NCBI GenBank assembly: GCA_030737875.1
Contig: CM060923.1
Location: 495,096,453 to 495,160,452, forward strand
Source of the DNA: Allium sativum
Taxonomy: Eukaryota; Streptophyta; Magnoliopsida; Asparagales; Amaryllidaceae
Direction of reading: 5' to 3'
Length of the DNA: 64,000 nt
The notes below the pieces were generated by a model. The model was not told the origin of the DNA. It saw only the letters and a program-made list of their open reading frames with translations, and made no database searches. The position numbers and the translations under genes were made by a program. Position 1 is the first letter of the stretch. Each line of letters opens with the position of its first letter. Positions 19,816-32,000 of this stretch are shown here, piece after piece.

Positions 19816-22332
19816 CTAACAAGGGAGTGCTATATCGATATAAAAGCTTACCAGGCAAAGAGTTCTGGACACGTCTTCCTCATGTTCTCCTCTGTTTCCC
19901 AAATCCTCATTCTCGCCCCACTGAACTTTGACTCTTTTCACCACCTTCCTTCGAAGTTGCTTCGTATCGTGCTCGACAATACGCATCGGTCGGCGGTTTC
20001 CAACCACCTCGGGTTCTACCTCGATATCGTCTAACTGATCTGGTGAAATAACCACATTAGGGTCGTACAAAAACTTCCTTAACTGGGAAACATGAAATAC
20101 GTTTTGAACTCCCACCATCTTGTTAGGTAACGCTACTTTATATGCTAAATTCCCGACCTGCTCGAGAACTGAAACGGACCAACGAACCTTGGTGCCAACT
20201 TGCCTCTCCTACCAAATCGAATCACATTCTTCAACGGAGATATCTTGACGAACACTAAGTCACCAACGGAAAATTTCAATTCTCTTCGTCTCTTATCGGC
20301 ATAACTCTTCTGCCTATCTTGAGCGGCCTTCATTCATTGTTGAATAACCTTGATCTTGTCTGAAGTTTCTCTTATTACCTCTGGTCCAAGCACAAACTTC
20401 TCACCGGTCTCCAACCAACATGATGGTGAGTTGCACGGTCTTCCATACAAAGCTTCAAATGGAGCCATACCAATACTAGACTGATAACTGTTATTATATG
20501 CAAACTCTACTAGACGTAAATGGTCATCCCACGATCCACCAAAATCTAATACACAAGCTCTCAAGAGATCTTCTAACACACGATTCACCCTCTCTGTTTG
20601 ACCGTCTATTTGAGGATGATATGCGGTACTTAGATGTAGTTCCGACCCTAAAGCCTCTTGTAAGCTTTTCCAAAACCCACTAATAAATAATGGATCTCGG
20701 TCGCTCACAATACCTTTAGGTAATCCATGAAATCTCACTACCCACTTCATATACAGTTCCGCTAACTTAGCTGTCGTTCTATTCGACTTGACGGGTATGA
20801 ACCTAGAGCTCTTGGTCAGTCGATCTACGATTACCCAAATACTATCATGGCCCGATCTAGTCCTTGGTAAACCATCGATGAAATCCATTGAGACTTGTTC
20901 CCATTTCCATTCTGGGATTTCCAATGGTTGTAACAAACCACTAGGTTTCTATTGCTCATCTTTATCTAACTGGCAATTTATGCACTTGGATATAAACTTT
21001 CCAACGTCCCTCTTCATCCCTTCCCAGTAGTAGGTCTGCTTCATATCTCGATACATTTTGTTACCACCGGGATGTATAGTCAGTTTCGAATGATGGCACT
21101 CTCTAAGCACTTCATCTCTCAATCCATTTACGTTAGGTATGACTAATCGACCATTCTTTTGAAGCCATCCTTCTCGATCTAGACCACACTTGCTCATCTC
21201 CTCACTGTCGATACCCGACTCTAACTTGGAGATGATTTCCAATAGATTAGGATTGCCTCTCTGACTGGAGCCAATCCGCTCAATCAAGGTCGGTCTGATC
21301 GTCAAACTTGCTAACATTACCGGATCCAATTCGCACTTTGGTCTGAAATCAAACCCTGCGATATATTCCAGTTGCTTCCATTCTAGAAACATAGCCCCCA
21401 AACTGGCATGTCTTCTACTTAATGCATTGGCTACCGCATTGCCCTTCCCAGGTGTATATGCGATATCAAAATTATAGGAAGCTAAGAACTCTAACCATCA
21501 TTGCTGGCGGAGATTTAAATCCTTCTGAGAGAAAAGATACTTTAATGATTTATGATCAGTAAACAACTTGAATCTTTCTCCCAAGAGATAATGTCTACAC
21601 ATCTTCAACGCGAACATGATCGCTGCCAATTCCAAATCATGGGTAGGATATTTTTTTCATGCGGTTTCAGTTGTCGACTTGCATAAGCTACAACCCTACC
21701 TTCTTGCATCAATACAACACCTAGTCCGGTACCACAGGCATCCATGTGTACTGTCATCTGTTCATTCCCCTTAGGAATGACTAACACTGGCGCGCACGTC
21801 AACTTTTCCTTCAGACTCCTAAATGCATTCTCGCACTTTTCATCCCAAACAAAAGCTTGATTCTTCTTGGTCAACTGAGTCAACAGTGCCGCTATCTTGG
21901 AGAAGTCCTGGATAAACTTATGATAATATCCAGCTAACCCCAAGAAACTTCTTATGTCGGTCGCATTCTTGGGCGTAGACCAACCTTGTACCGTAGAGAC
22001 CTTCACAGGATCCACAACAATACCATTCTCTGAAACAACATGGCCCAAGAACCTCACTTCCCTCCTCCAGAAGTGACACTTAGAAAATTTTGCTTTCAAT
22101 TGGTGTTTCCTCAACACCTCCATCACTATCCTCAAATGTTGCTTGTGTTCTTCCTCTGTCCTCGAGTAAACCAAGATATCGTCCACGAACACAAGAAAAA
22201 GCTTATTCAATTGATCTCTGAATACCCTATTCATAAGATCTACAAAATATGCTGGTGCATTGGTCAATCTAAATGGCACGACCAACCACTCATAAAATCC
22301 AGACGACGTCCGAAATGTCGTTTTAGCTATAC
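19816..22332 (-). pseudogene. Element B pol, second half: RT palm, RNase H, integrase, chromodomain-like tail (broken)
   Basis: Read on the minus strand from 22332: the RT resumes after the F insertion with [13 protein letters not shown], then catalytic FVDDILVYS and the thumb; RNase H begins with [15 protein letters not shown] frame change in the T run near 21651-21657 breaks RNase H, and a stop lies near 21497. The integrase zinc domain (H-H then CINCQ) lies at 21401-20949, a stop follows near 20940, and the catalytic core runs 20936-20334 with DFIDGLPRTRSG, VSDRDPLF and GQTERVN. Another stop lies near 20334, and a frame change at 20118-20145 precedes the NVFHVSQLRK tail, which ends in a chromodomain-like VKVQWGENED segment. 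This order defines a chromovirus. The copy cannot make a functional enzyme. Confidence 0.88.
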
Positions 22333-22513
22333 TGTAACACCCCATAATTCTGCGACATTAAGATTCTCAAATTAAAGTATAATTAATTTTTAAAAGAAAA
22401 ATTAAAAGAAAAAGATCCATGCAGTTGTTTAATTTAAGTATTGTAACTAACATGAAAAAAGAGAAGTAAGGAGAGAACAATAATTATTATTGTTCTAAGA
22501 CTTATTAACAAAA

Positions 22514-22587
22514 GCCTCTGTAGCTCAGTTGGTTAAGGCATTGGATTTGTAGCATGGAGGTCGGGGGTTCGAACCCCGGTGGCAGCA
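22514..22587 (+). ncRNA. tRNA-like pol III unit in F 5' LTR
   Basis: The 74-bp stretch has an A box TAGCTCAGTTGG (22521-22532), a B box GGTTCGAACCC (22566-22576), a perfect T-arm and a T7 run at 22591-22597 that could end pol III transcription. The loop position reads TGT (threonine-like), but the anticodon stem pairs poorly and the acceptor arms do not match fully, so it is a tRNA-derived relic, not a working tRNA gene. Confidence 0.7.
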
Positions 22588-22995
22588 TAATTTTTTTATC
22601 TTTGTTTTAGAGAGGGCCAACTGAACATGCAAATATATGTACGTATACAAATTCAAAATTTGAAAGGATAAGAACGTACATATAAGGAAATAAAATATAT
22701 ATATATATATATATATATACATATGAGAATATAAATATATATATATATGCAAAAATATATGTATACGAAAGATAAAATTCAAGATAAGGCTACAGTCAAT
22801 GAAATATGGCAACATCATTTGAATTTTGAAAATAAAATGAAAGTTGTGCTTATATATATACGCGTAAAATGGTCGTTAGAGGAATTGTATACATATAAGA
22901 ATATTTCATGTGAATAAAACAGTTAAATAAATTCCAGAAATTCAAAAGTTTGAAAATCAAACTTTTACGCCAAAATAGCTTGTGGGACCCAATGC

Positions 22996-23121
22996 TGACT
23001 CAGCACTGCGTGTATGATAAGGTTTGGCTAGATTCATCTACGTACCTGGACTATTTTCTTAACTAGGTTCAATGCTGACTCAGCGCTGCGTGTACGATAA
23101 GGTCTTGAGCAGCTATATAAA
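22996..23121 (+). promoter_or_regulatory. F LTR promoter: duplicated TGACTCA module and TATA box
   Basis: A roughly 33-bp unit containing GCTGACTCAGC occurs twice; TGACTCA is at 22996-23002 and 23076-23082, 80 bp apart. TATATAAA follows at 23114-23121. TGACTCA is a GCN4-type bZIP site. The same set is present in the 3' LTR. Confidence 0.6.
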
Positions 23122-23181
23122 CAGCCCTAGTCTTCGTTCTCTTTGCACAAATTCTTTTCTATCCTTATGCTGCTAAGATTC

Positions 23182-23217
23182 ATGGCTTCTTCCCCTCTTC
23201 TAAATTTTCTTAAATAA
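23182..23217 (+). other. Short upstream ORF in F leader
   Basis: ATGGCTTCTTCC opens an 11-codon frame starting MASS, about 60 bp after the TATA box and before the GTAAGT donor (23394). B and E have tiny frames starting MAS at the equivalent place. Confidence 0.4.
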
Positions 23218-25249
23218 ATAAAATAAAATATGATTCAAGACGAGGAGATGCTGCTAAAAGACTTTTAAGGAGGGATTCAAATCAAAGTTTCAAGTGAAGA
23301 ATTCAAAGGCTAGCTCAAACAAGTTTCAAGCAACGACGCACGAATCATAGCCACGCTTTCGTTCTTTTCTAGATCTATTTTCTGTAAGTTGGTTATTTCC
23401 AGATCTGAATATTTTGTTTTATTTTTGACATGAAATTAAAGGAATAAAGGAATATGCCAAGTCTCTCTCTCTCTCTTCGAATCTGTGTTTATACTCTTGG
23501 ACTGAATTAAGAACTGTTATGATTCGAGGACAAATAAGACTGTAACCGTGACTATGACTATAGAACTGTGGCCTTTGAAAGCATATGCCTTTGGACTATG
23601 ACATAAGCCTTTGATTTTGGGACATATAAACATTGCCTATGACAATGACTTAGGACTATGGGAATTATTTTCCCTTTTGGACTATGAACATCGCCTATAT
23701 TGCCTATGACAATGGACATTACTTATGACTAAGAACATAAGCCTTTGAATTAGACATAAACTATTGCTTATGACATAATGAGGACAATTGTGATTTTGAC
23801 ACCCATGATTCATGATTAGGAAAATATTGCTTTAGTTTGGTGATTGTGAAATTGGGTCTAAACCCAATTATTTATTCTACCTGTTCCTTGGTTTTTTCTT
23901 TGGTTTTAAGACAGTGGGAATTTACCTATTAAGTTAGGTCTACCCACGTTCTTGAACCTATTTTGCCCATTCTTTGGTTTTAAGACAGTGGGAATTTACC
24001 TATTTAGTTAGGTCTACCCATATTCTTGAACCTACATTGTTATCCAAACCTTTTTATGTCAATTATTCCTTCTTGTCATTTTGATTCATTCCCTTTTTAT
24101 CTACGAATCTAGATTTATTTATAATCTAGGTTGAATCACGATTATTCGAACGGTGGGAATGCGATTTGGGGAAAAACATGGAAATGAATATGAACGTAAT
24201 TGTAAACTTGGAAATTGGCATAATTTGGAATATGTATTATGACATGCATATTAAAATGAAAACGGGGAAATTTGACATGGATTAGGGAATATGTGATTTT
24301 GACATATTAAATTTAGCGTTAGTAAGTAAGCTAAATTTTAGGCATAAAATGTAAACTAGAAAAATAATTCTAGTTTTGCCATAAATTGTGAATTAGGATG
24401 TTAAACCAAGATTGGGTTAATTAAGGTTGATTTGGAATAAGTATATTAGCACAATTTTGAATTTATTCATAATTGTGAGCAATTGTCATGTTTAGAATAA
24501 ATTATGGTTAGCGACACTAAATTTGGTATAATTTACATACCAAAAAGTATAAATATGATAAATAAGAGAGAATGGGCCATAATAATAAATGTGACAATGT
24601 ACATTAAAAGAGTAGTAATGAAATAAGTAAATTAGGAGTAATTTACTTATAGAATTCGTCATAAATGTTAAATTGTTCATTTACCACAAAATATGTAACT
24701 TGGTTAAGATTTGGCCATAAATTATAAACTAGGATATTTAATCTAGTTTCGGCAATGAAATAGGAAATGACCTAGACTGCATGTTGGGTTAGGACTTGGG
24801 CCTAGAATATAAGTATACTAGTAGGCTTGACAACTAAATATAGGCCAAATTTGTCTAAAAAGGGGAAATGGGCTTTTGAAATAAATTGTTAACAATTTAT
24901 AAACAAAAGAAAAGTATTTTGATAACATCCCTTTTTGTAACACATAGGCCAGAAGGTTCTAGGGTGACAGAGAGGATAGTGTCTAGGCTTGGGTTTGGAA
25001 AATACAAGTTTCCTGCCCTCCCTGGCTATCCCTAACTGATCCGAAGGACGGGATGGTTGTTTTCAAAACCAGATTTGGAAATTAATCAAAAACCCTTTGA
25101 ACTTAGAAAACATGAATATGCCTAACCCGAGGTTAGACTGAGTTGCGGTGTAAACTTGCCCGGAACCGACCGGCACATCCAGTAACCGCAGCAATATCTG
25201 TCTAATGTGAGAGGTTGCCGCTTTAATTTATTAATTAAAGCTAGAACGA

Positions 25250-25820
25250 GAATGGGAGAGTTAAGTCCATAGGAACACTTAACCAACCTAACACGGTTAA
25301 GCTAGAATGGGAAGGTTAAGGAACACTTAACCAACTTAGCACAGTTAAAGCTAGAATGGGAGGGTTAAGTCCATGGGAATACTTAGCCAAATTAACATGT
25401 TGACTAGACTAGAAGGTGGGGTTAAGTAAAGTTAATACACTTAGCCAATTTAACATGTTAATTAGACTAGAGGTTGGGGTTAAGTAATACACTTAGCCAA
25501 ATTAATATGTTAACTGGACTAGACCATAGGGTTAAGTAAACTTGAACGCTTAACCATCAGAATATGATAAATGAATAGGGTTAAGTAAAAAGCATGAAGG
25601 GATAACACTTAACCAGTGTAATAGGATAAGGGAAGAGGGTTAAGATAGCTTGAATCGACTAAATACACTTAACCAACCCAACCTGGTGAGAAAGAAAACT
25701 AAGTAGTAGACCTCAGTTGAAAAAGGGACTAAGTAGTAAAACTTAGTTAAGAAAACAAGGAATTTGGAAACTAAGTGGTAAACCTTAGTTAGTAGAACTA
25801 AGTAGTAATTCTTAGTATAA
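25250..25820. repeat. Array of short inverted repeats in F 5' LTR
   Basis: Repeated GGTTAAG...CTTAACC pairs (for example 25314-25320 with 25326-25332, loop GAACA) pass into degenerate 52-58-bp tandem units and then four consecutive hairpins of the type AACTAAG...CTTAGTT (25697-25718, 25728-25748, 25769-25790, 25796-25817). The copy in the 3' LTR lies at about 31975-32540. Confidence 0.7.
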
Positions 25821-27310
25821 CACGAAGGAGCAGACATCCATCTGGTTTTAAGAAGGCTACAACGAATTGGGTTACGAAGCCCGAGGCTTCGAGGGGACGT
25901 GAGGGTACTCTTGGTATCCCTCTGTGAGGCTGCAGATGATCATCCTGGGCTCACAGAGGTTAAGGTCTGCGTTAGAAGAACCGAGGGTATGCCTTGGTTG
26001 CAATATATATGTGGCAACCTAAAGACTAGGATGGACCAGCGTGAGTCGGTGAGAAGACGGTAGCCCTGTGATAGCAACTCGTCGTCTACCATCCATCTTG
26101 AGTCAATCGAGATACGTGAAGCGGAAAGGCGGAGAACTCCAAAAGACCATATACTTGCTATCTAGTTATGGTTGCGGATGGCCATGGGATAGTGGGGCAC
26201 CGGGGGCCGGCGTATAGTTCTCATTTTACAAGGTGTGCCTTTCATTAGCTGAGGGAGGGGTCAAGTGGGACCATAGCCACTGGAGTAAAAACAGACCTTA
26301 GCATCTGCATCGGCAGATATCTGAAAGCTCCCGACCGAGTTCTGTATTCCTTGATTTGCCCTGTCACAGGACTCGGATCGCACATTACAGGACATGTGCA
26401 TCTAGACAAGCGATAACGATTCGCGATACATACGTGGGGAAGCCTAGGAACATATACCACTCTAGGTAGTGTGTCCAGACTTGGGGGCATTGTTCGACAG
26501 GTAGCGTAATCCCTAGTTGGACTAGGTGGCATAAACCCTGAACTCGAAAAGCGTTCAGCAGATAGCGTAAAACTATAGTTAAATCTAGAAAGCAGTGGAT
26601 AGAAAACCCTAGATTAGATCTAGGTAACAACTAATAAATGGATGCCTGAAGGCGATGGAAAATAAAGGGATTGGGATCACGTTATCGTTACTAGTTGAAA
26701 CACTAGTTAGGCGGTGCAGTGATATAGAAACCAGTATAACAAGTAAATAGCGAAGCAGCGAAAGTATTAGAGCGTATCCAGTTTATCTTAGCATATCTTG
26801 TGACTACCTTGTCTAATCTTGTTGACCCTATCGTCATGGTGTAATCTTGTATTCAGTTAATTCATGTCGTTTTGTTTTCCATGTTCACATGCTAGAAGTT
26901 ACTGAACTTACTCAGGCTTTATGTCTGACTCTGTTTTTCTTTCATCTTCTTTCTTCCGTTCCCCTCCCCCCCCCCCAGGTTGTTAAGGAGGAAATAGGAT
27001 AGCTCAGATTTGTTTTGGGATGATTTCTCTTTCCAAGCTTGAAGAATCTTGGATGCATCGGCTTTGGATGGCTTTTGTTACATTGGGGAATATAAATGTA
27101 TTTTATGCTTCTTTATTTTGTAAAGACAGTTGATACTCTGATATTGTAAAGGAACCTTGTACAAATTATTTTGTCAATAAAGCAAAGTTTTATTTTCCGC
27201 TGTTTAATGTTTGTCTGTCTTGTAATTTATCTGCATCTTTTACCCATAATGCTCCACAGAACTTAGTGCATTCCCTTTGTGAGTGACACTAACGGATGTG
27301 GGGTGTTACA

Positions 27311-29058
27311 CGTGGTATCAGAGCTGAAGGTTACCAGATCAGATAAATGATTTGAAAAATTATTTTCAAACGGTTTTAAAAGAAGTATTTTCAAAAGAAG
27401 AGATTTGTTTTAAAGGCATATTCCCCAAAGCCATACGCACTATCTTCTCTTCCTCTGTTTAAATTCTTGTCTCCTTCTTTCTTGAGTCTCTGGGGCTCCT
27501 GGCTTTCTGGGAGGTAACCTCATCGAAGGGCAAAGTAGTGCCCGGCTTCTATCCATAGCCGTAGTTGTTTCATCTACGGGCAGTTTTCTTTCAAAGCTTA
27601 TAAGGTTTTCCGGACGATGGAGGCAATTTTCGAGAGATTTGTCAACATGACTACACACGGAAGGGGATGAGGAGTTTGGCTAAGGAGCATAACCCTAGGA
27701 TGAGGAATTCATGGATGTAGACTTAGCACACGAAGGAGGAAGAAATTATAAAACCTAAGACAAGAGGAAGTATTTTTACTAGGGTTTGATAGGGCATATA
27801 CTTAAGGACAAGGGCAAGAACGAGGACAAGATTTTCAGAAGGACAAGTAAATGCTTTCGCCACGAAGCGCACCTAGTAGAAAGGTAGTTCGGTTGGAAGA
27901 GTCTAGTTTTCTGTTCGTGCTATTTCCTTAGGTTCTAGCGCTTCTCATTTGTTCATATCCACTTCCATAGTTGGGTCTCTGCACCATAGTACTTGTATAG
28001 TAGAAAGATCCCACTAGAGTCTCAAATCCAGTTGGTGGTCCGACTAGTTTATTTTTTTAGTAGGGATTTGAGAATAGCTATCGAGTTTTCTTATATCATC
28101 TCACATAGATCGTCTAAATTCGGGGAGATATTCCTTGGGTGCTTGTCTGATATTGGTTTAGGCCTTTGGGGCTTGTACTTGAGGAATGTCGAGTTCGGTT
28201 TGGATGGTTTGCGGGAGAGATGAATAGTTGTGGTAGGCACCCCAAAGAGCATGTAGTGACCTTTCGACTCTTATAGTTATGGCATGACGGATAAGAGGGA
28301 AACCTCTAATCATCTTAGTACGTATACTTGGTACCGTGATTGACATCTGTTTATTTTGGAATTGGAGGTCGGAAACTTCACAATTGTGAAGTTAAATTGG
28401 TTAAGATACAGTGGAGTAAAGCTCAAGAAGGCTAGATACTAGCAACATGCCCTTTTTCCTTAAGGGTGCATTCTTGATTTCTCTGTTTAGGAGCTTTACG
28501 CGTAGTTGTTTCTCTCTTTCCAAAGTATATCCTCTAGGTCGTATCTGCAATCCTTAGGTAGAAGCCAATGGATGTAAACATGTATTTGAAACATGTTATG
28601 GTTGAATGGTTGCAAGTGGTTGCAAATGGTTGCTTGTGGATGCATATGCATACGTATTAGGCACTAGATCAAGTTCGGACGCTCTCATATTGCATTTACA
28701 TATATGCATTTGTTTATAAGTTGAACTTGATATGATATCATATGGATGTTACATATGGATGAATGGCTGTGCAGGCATGTAGTATTTACATGACTAGGGA
28801 TGTTTGCATGCATGATTGGATGCATGACACTAATATGATTTGCATTAAGGAGGTCAACTGAATCAGTAGACCGCCTGATTTTGCATTAGATAGAGACATA
28901 TACACACACTATGCATATGAACATGAAAGCATTAGAAATCTTTTAAGGACAATGAATGCCTGTGATTGAATGGTTGAGTAGATGGGTGATTGGATGGTAG
29001 GACACATTCTTCCTAACTTGAAGATTTCGGGGACGAAATCCTTTTAAGTGGGGGAGAA
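27311..29058 (+). mobile_element. Element F internal region (non-coding), PBS to PPT
   Basis: TGGTATCAGAGC at 27313-27324 matches an initiator-Met primer-binding site. No gag or pol frame is visible. About 28093-28225 is closely similar to 54794-54940 inside element E. A region of GGTTGCAA/GGATGCATATG words lies at 28600-28860. At the end, arms GATTTCG and CGAAATC (29023-29029, 29034-29040) form a 7-bp hairpin before the polypurine tract TTTTAAGTGGGGGAGAA. Confidence 0.85.
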
Positions 29059-32000
29059 TGTAACACCCCGTAATTCTGCGACATTAAGATTCTCAAATTA
29101 AAGTATAATTAATTTTTAAAAGAAAAATTAAAAGAAAAAGATCCATGCAGTTGTTTAATTTAAGTATTGTAACTAACATGAAAAAAGAGAAGTAAGGAGA
29201 GAACAATAATTATTATTGTTCCAAGACTTATTAACAAAAGCCTCTGTAGCTCAGTTGGTTAAGGCATTGGATTTGTAGCATGGAGGTCGGGGGTTCGAAC
29301 CCCGGCGGCGGCATAATTTTTTTATCTTTGTTTTAGAGAGGGCCAACTGAACATGCAAATATATGTACGTATACCAATTCAAAATTTGAAAGGATAAGAA
29401 CGTACATATAAGGAAATAAAGAATATATATATATATACACATATGAGAATATAAATATATATATATGCAAAAATATATGTATACGAAAGATAAAATTCAA
29501 GATAAGGCTACAGTCAATGAAATATGGCAACATCATTTGAATTTTGAAAATAAAATGAAAGTTGTGCGTATATATATACGCGTAAAATGGTCGTTAGAGG
29601 AATTGTATACATATAAGAATATTTCATGTGAATAAAACAGTTAAATAAATTCCAGAAATTCAAAAGTTTGAAAATCAAACTTTTACGCCAAAATAGCTTG
29701 TGGGACCCAATGCTGACTCAGCACTGCGTGTATGATAAGGTTTGGCTAGATTCATCTACGTACCTGGACTATTTTCTTAACTAGGTTCAATGCTGACTCA
29801 GCGCTGCGTGTACGATAAGGTCTTGAGCAGCTATATAAACAGCCCTAGTCTTCGTTCTCTTTGCACAAATTCTTTTCTATCCTTATGCTGCTAAGATTCA
29901 TGGCTTCTTCCCCTCTTCTAAATTTTCTTAAATAAATAAAATAAAATATGATTCAAGACGAGGAGATGCTGCTAAAAGACTTTTAAGGAGGGATTCAAAT
30001 CAAAGTTTCAAGTGAAGAATTCAAAGGCTAGCTCAAACAAGTTTCAAGCAACGACGCACGAATCATAGCCACGCTTTCGTTCTTTTCTAGATCTATTTTC
30101 TGTAAGTTGGTTATTTCCAGATCTGAATATTTTGTTTTATTTTTGACATGAAATTAAAGGAATAAAGGAATATGCCAAGTCTCTCTCTCTCTCTTCGAAT
30201 CTGTGTTTATACTCTTGGACTGAATTAAGAACTGTTATGATTCGAGGACAAATAAGACTGTAACCGTGACTATGACTATAGAACTGTGGCCTTTGAAAGC
30301 ATATGCCTTTGGACTATGACATAAGCCTTTGATTTTGGGACATATAAACATTGCCTATGACAATGACTTAGGACTATGGGAATTATTTTCCCTTTTGGAC
30401 TATGAACATCGCCTATATTACCTATGACAATGGACATTACTTATGACTAAGAACATAAGCCTTTGAATTAGACATAAACTATTGCTTATGACATAATGAG
30501 GACAATTGTGATTTTGACACCCATGATTCATGATTAGGAAAATATTGCTTTAGTTTGGTGATTGTGAAATTGGGTCTAAACCCAATTATTTATTCTACCT
30601 GTTCCTTGGTTTTTTCTTTGGTTTTAAGACAGTGGGAATTTACCTATTAAGTTAGGTCTACCCACGTTCTTGAACCTATTTTGCCCATTCTTTGGTTTTA
30701 AGACAGTGGGAATTTACCTATTTAGTTAGGTCTACCCATATTCTTGAACCTACATTGTTATCAAACCTTTTTATGTCAATTATTCCTTCTTGTCATTTTG
30801 ATTCATTCCCTTTTTATCTACGAATCTAGATTTATTTATAATCTAGGCTGAATCACGATTATTCGAACGGTGGGAATGCGATTTGGGGAAAAACATGGAA
30901 ATGAATATGAACGTAATTGTAAACTTGGAAATTGGCATAATTTGGAATATGTATTATGACATGCATATTAAAATGAAAACGGGGAATTTGACATGGATTA
31001 GGGAATATGTGATTTTGACATATTAAATTTAGCGTTAGTAAGTAAGCTAAATTTTAGGCATAAAATGTAAACTAGAAAAATAATTCTAGTTTTGCCATAA
31101 ATTGTGAATTAGGATGTTAAACCAAGATTGGGTTAATTAAGGTTGATTTGGAATAAGTATATTAGCACAATTTTGAATTTATTCATAATTGTGAGCAATT
31201 GTCATGTTTAGAAAAAATTATGGTTAGCGACACTAAATTTGGTATAATTTACATACCAAAAAGTATAAATATGATAAATAAGAGAGAATGGGCCATAATA
31301 ATAAATGTGACAATGTACATTAAAAGAGTAGTAATGAAATAAGTAAATTAGGAGTAATTTACTTATAGAATTCGTCATAAATGTTAAATTGTTCATTTAC
31401 CACAAAATATGTAACTTGGTTAAGATTTGGCCATAAATTATAAACTAGGATATTTAATCTAGTTTCGGCAATGAAATAGGAAATGGCCTAAACTGCATGT
31501 TGGGTTAGGACTTGGGCCTAGAATATAAGTATACTAGTAGGCTTGACAAATAAATATAGGCCAAATTTGTCTAAAAAGGGGAAATGGGCTTTTGAAATAA
31601 ATTGTTAACAATTTATAAACAAAAGAAAAGTATTTTGATAACATCCCTTTTTGTAACACATAGACCAGAAGGTTCGAGGGTGACAGAGAGGATAGTGTCT
31701 AGGCTTGGGTTTGGAAAATACAAGTTTCCTGCCCTCCCTGGCTATCCCTAACTGATCCGAAGGACGGGATGGTTGTTTTCAAAACCAGATTTGGAAATTA
31801 ATCAAAAACCCTTTGAACTTAGAAAACATGAATATGCCTAACCCGAGGTTAGACTGAGTTGCGGTGTAAACCTGCCCGGAACCGACCGGCACATCCAGTA
31901 ACCGCAGCAATATCTGTCTAATGTGAGAGGTTGCTGCTTTAATTTATTAATTAAAGCTAGAACAAGAATGGGAGAGTTAAGTCCATAGGAACACTTAACC

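Larger units (their letters stand above)
22333..27310 (+). mobile_element. Element F 5' LTR
   Basis: 4978 bp. Features in order: a tRNA-like pol III unit (22514-22597), an AT microsatellite (about 22696-22750), two bZIP-type repeats and a TATA box (22996-23121), a short upstream ORF beginning MASS at 23182, a GTAAGT donor at 23394, an AT-rich body, a palindrome-rich array (25250-25820), the short hairpin CAGGC/GTCTG (26913-26927), and a C-rich tract ending in AG (26977-26978). Confidence 0.9.

Noticed and set aside
22514..22587. Functional tRNA-Thr gene
   Set aside because: The anticodon stem and acceptor arms pair poorly; only the pol III boxes and the T-arm are good.
22525..22818. Frame ending in a GSNPRPPCYKSNALTN peptide
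   Set aside because: This peptide is the reverse translation of the tRNA-like unit, a well-known annotation artefact.
27311..29058. Degraded gag in the interior of F
   Set aside because: A few Arg/Gly codons after an ATG near 27620 are too short to support homology; no zinc knuckle or gag core is present.
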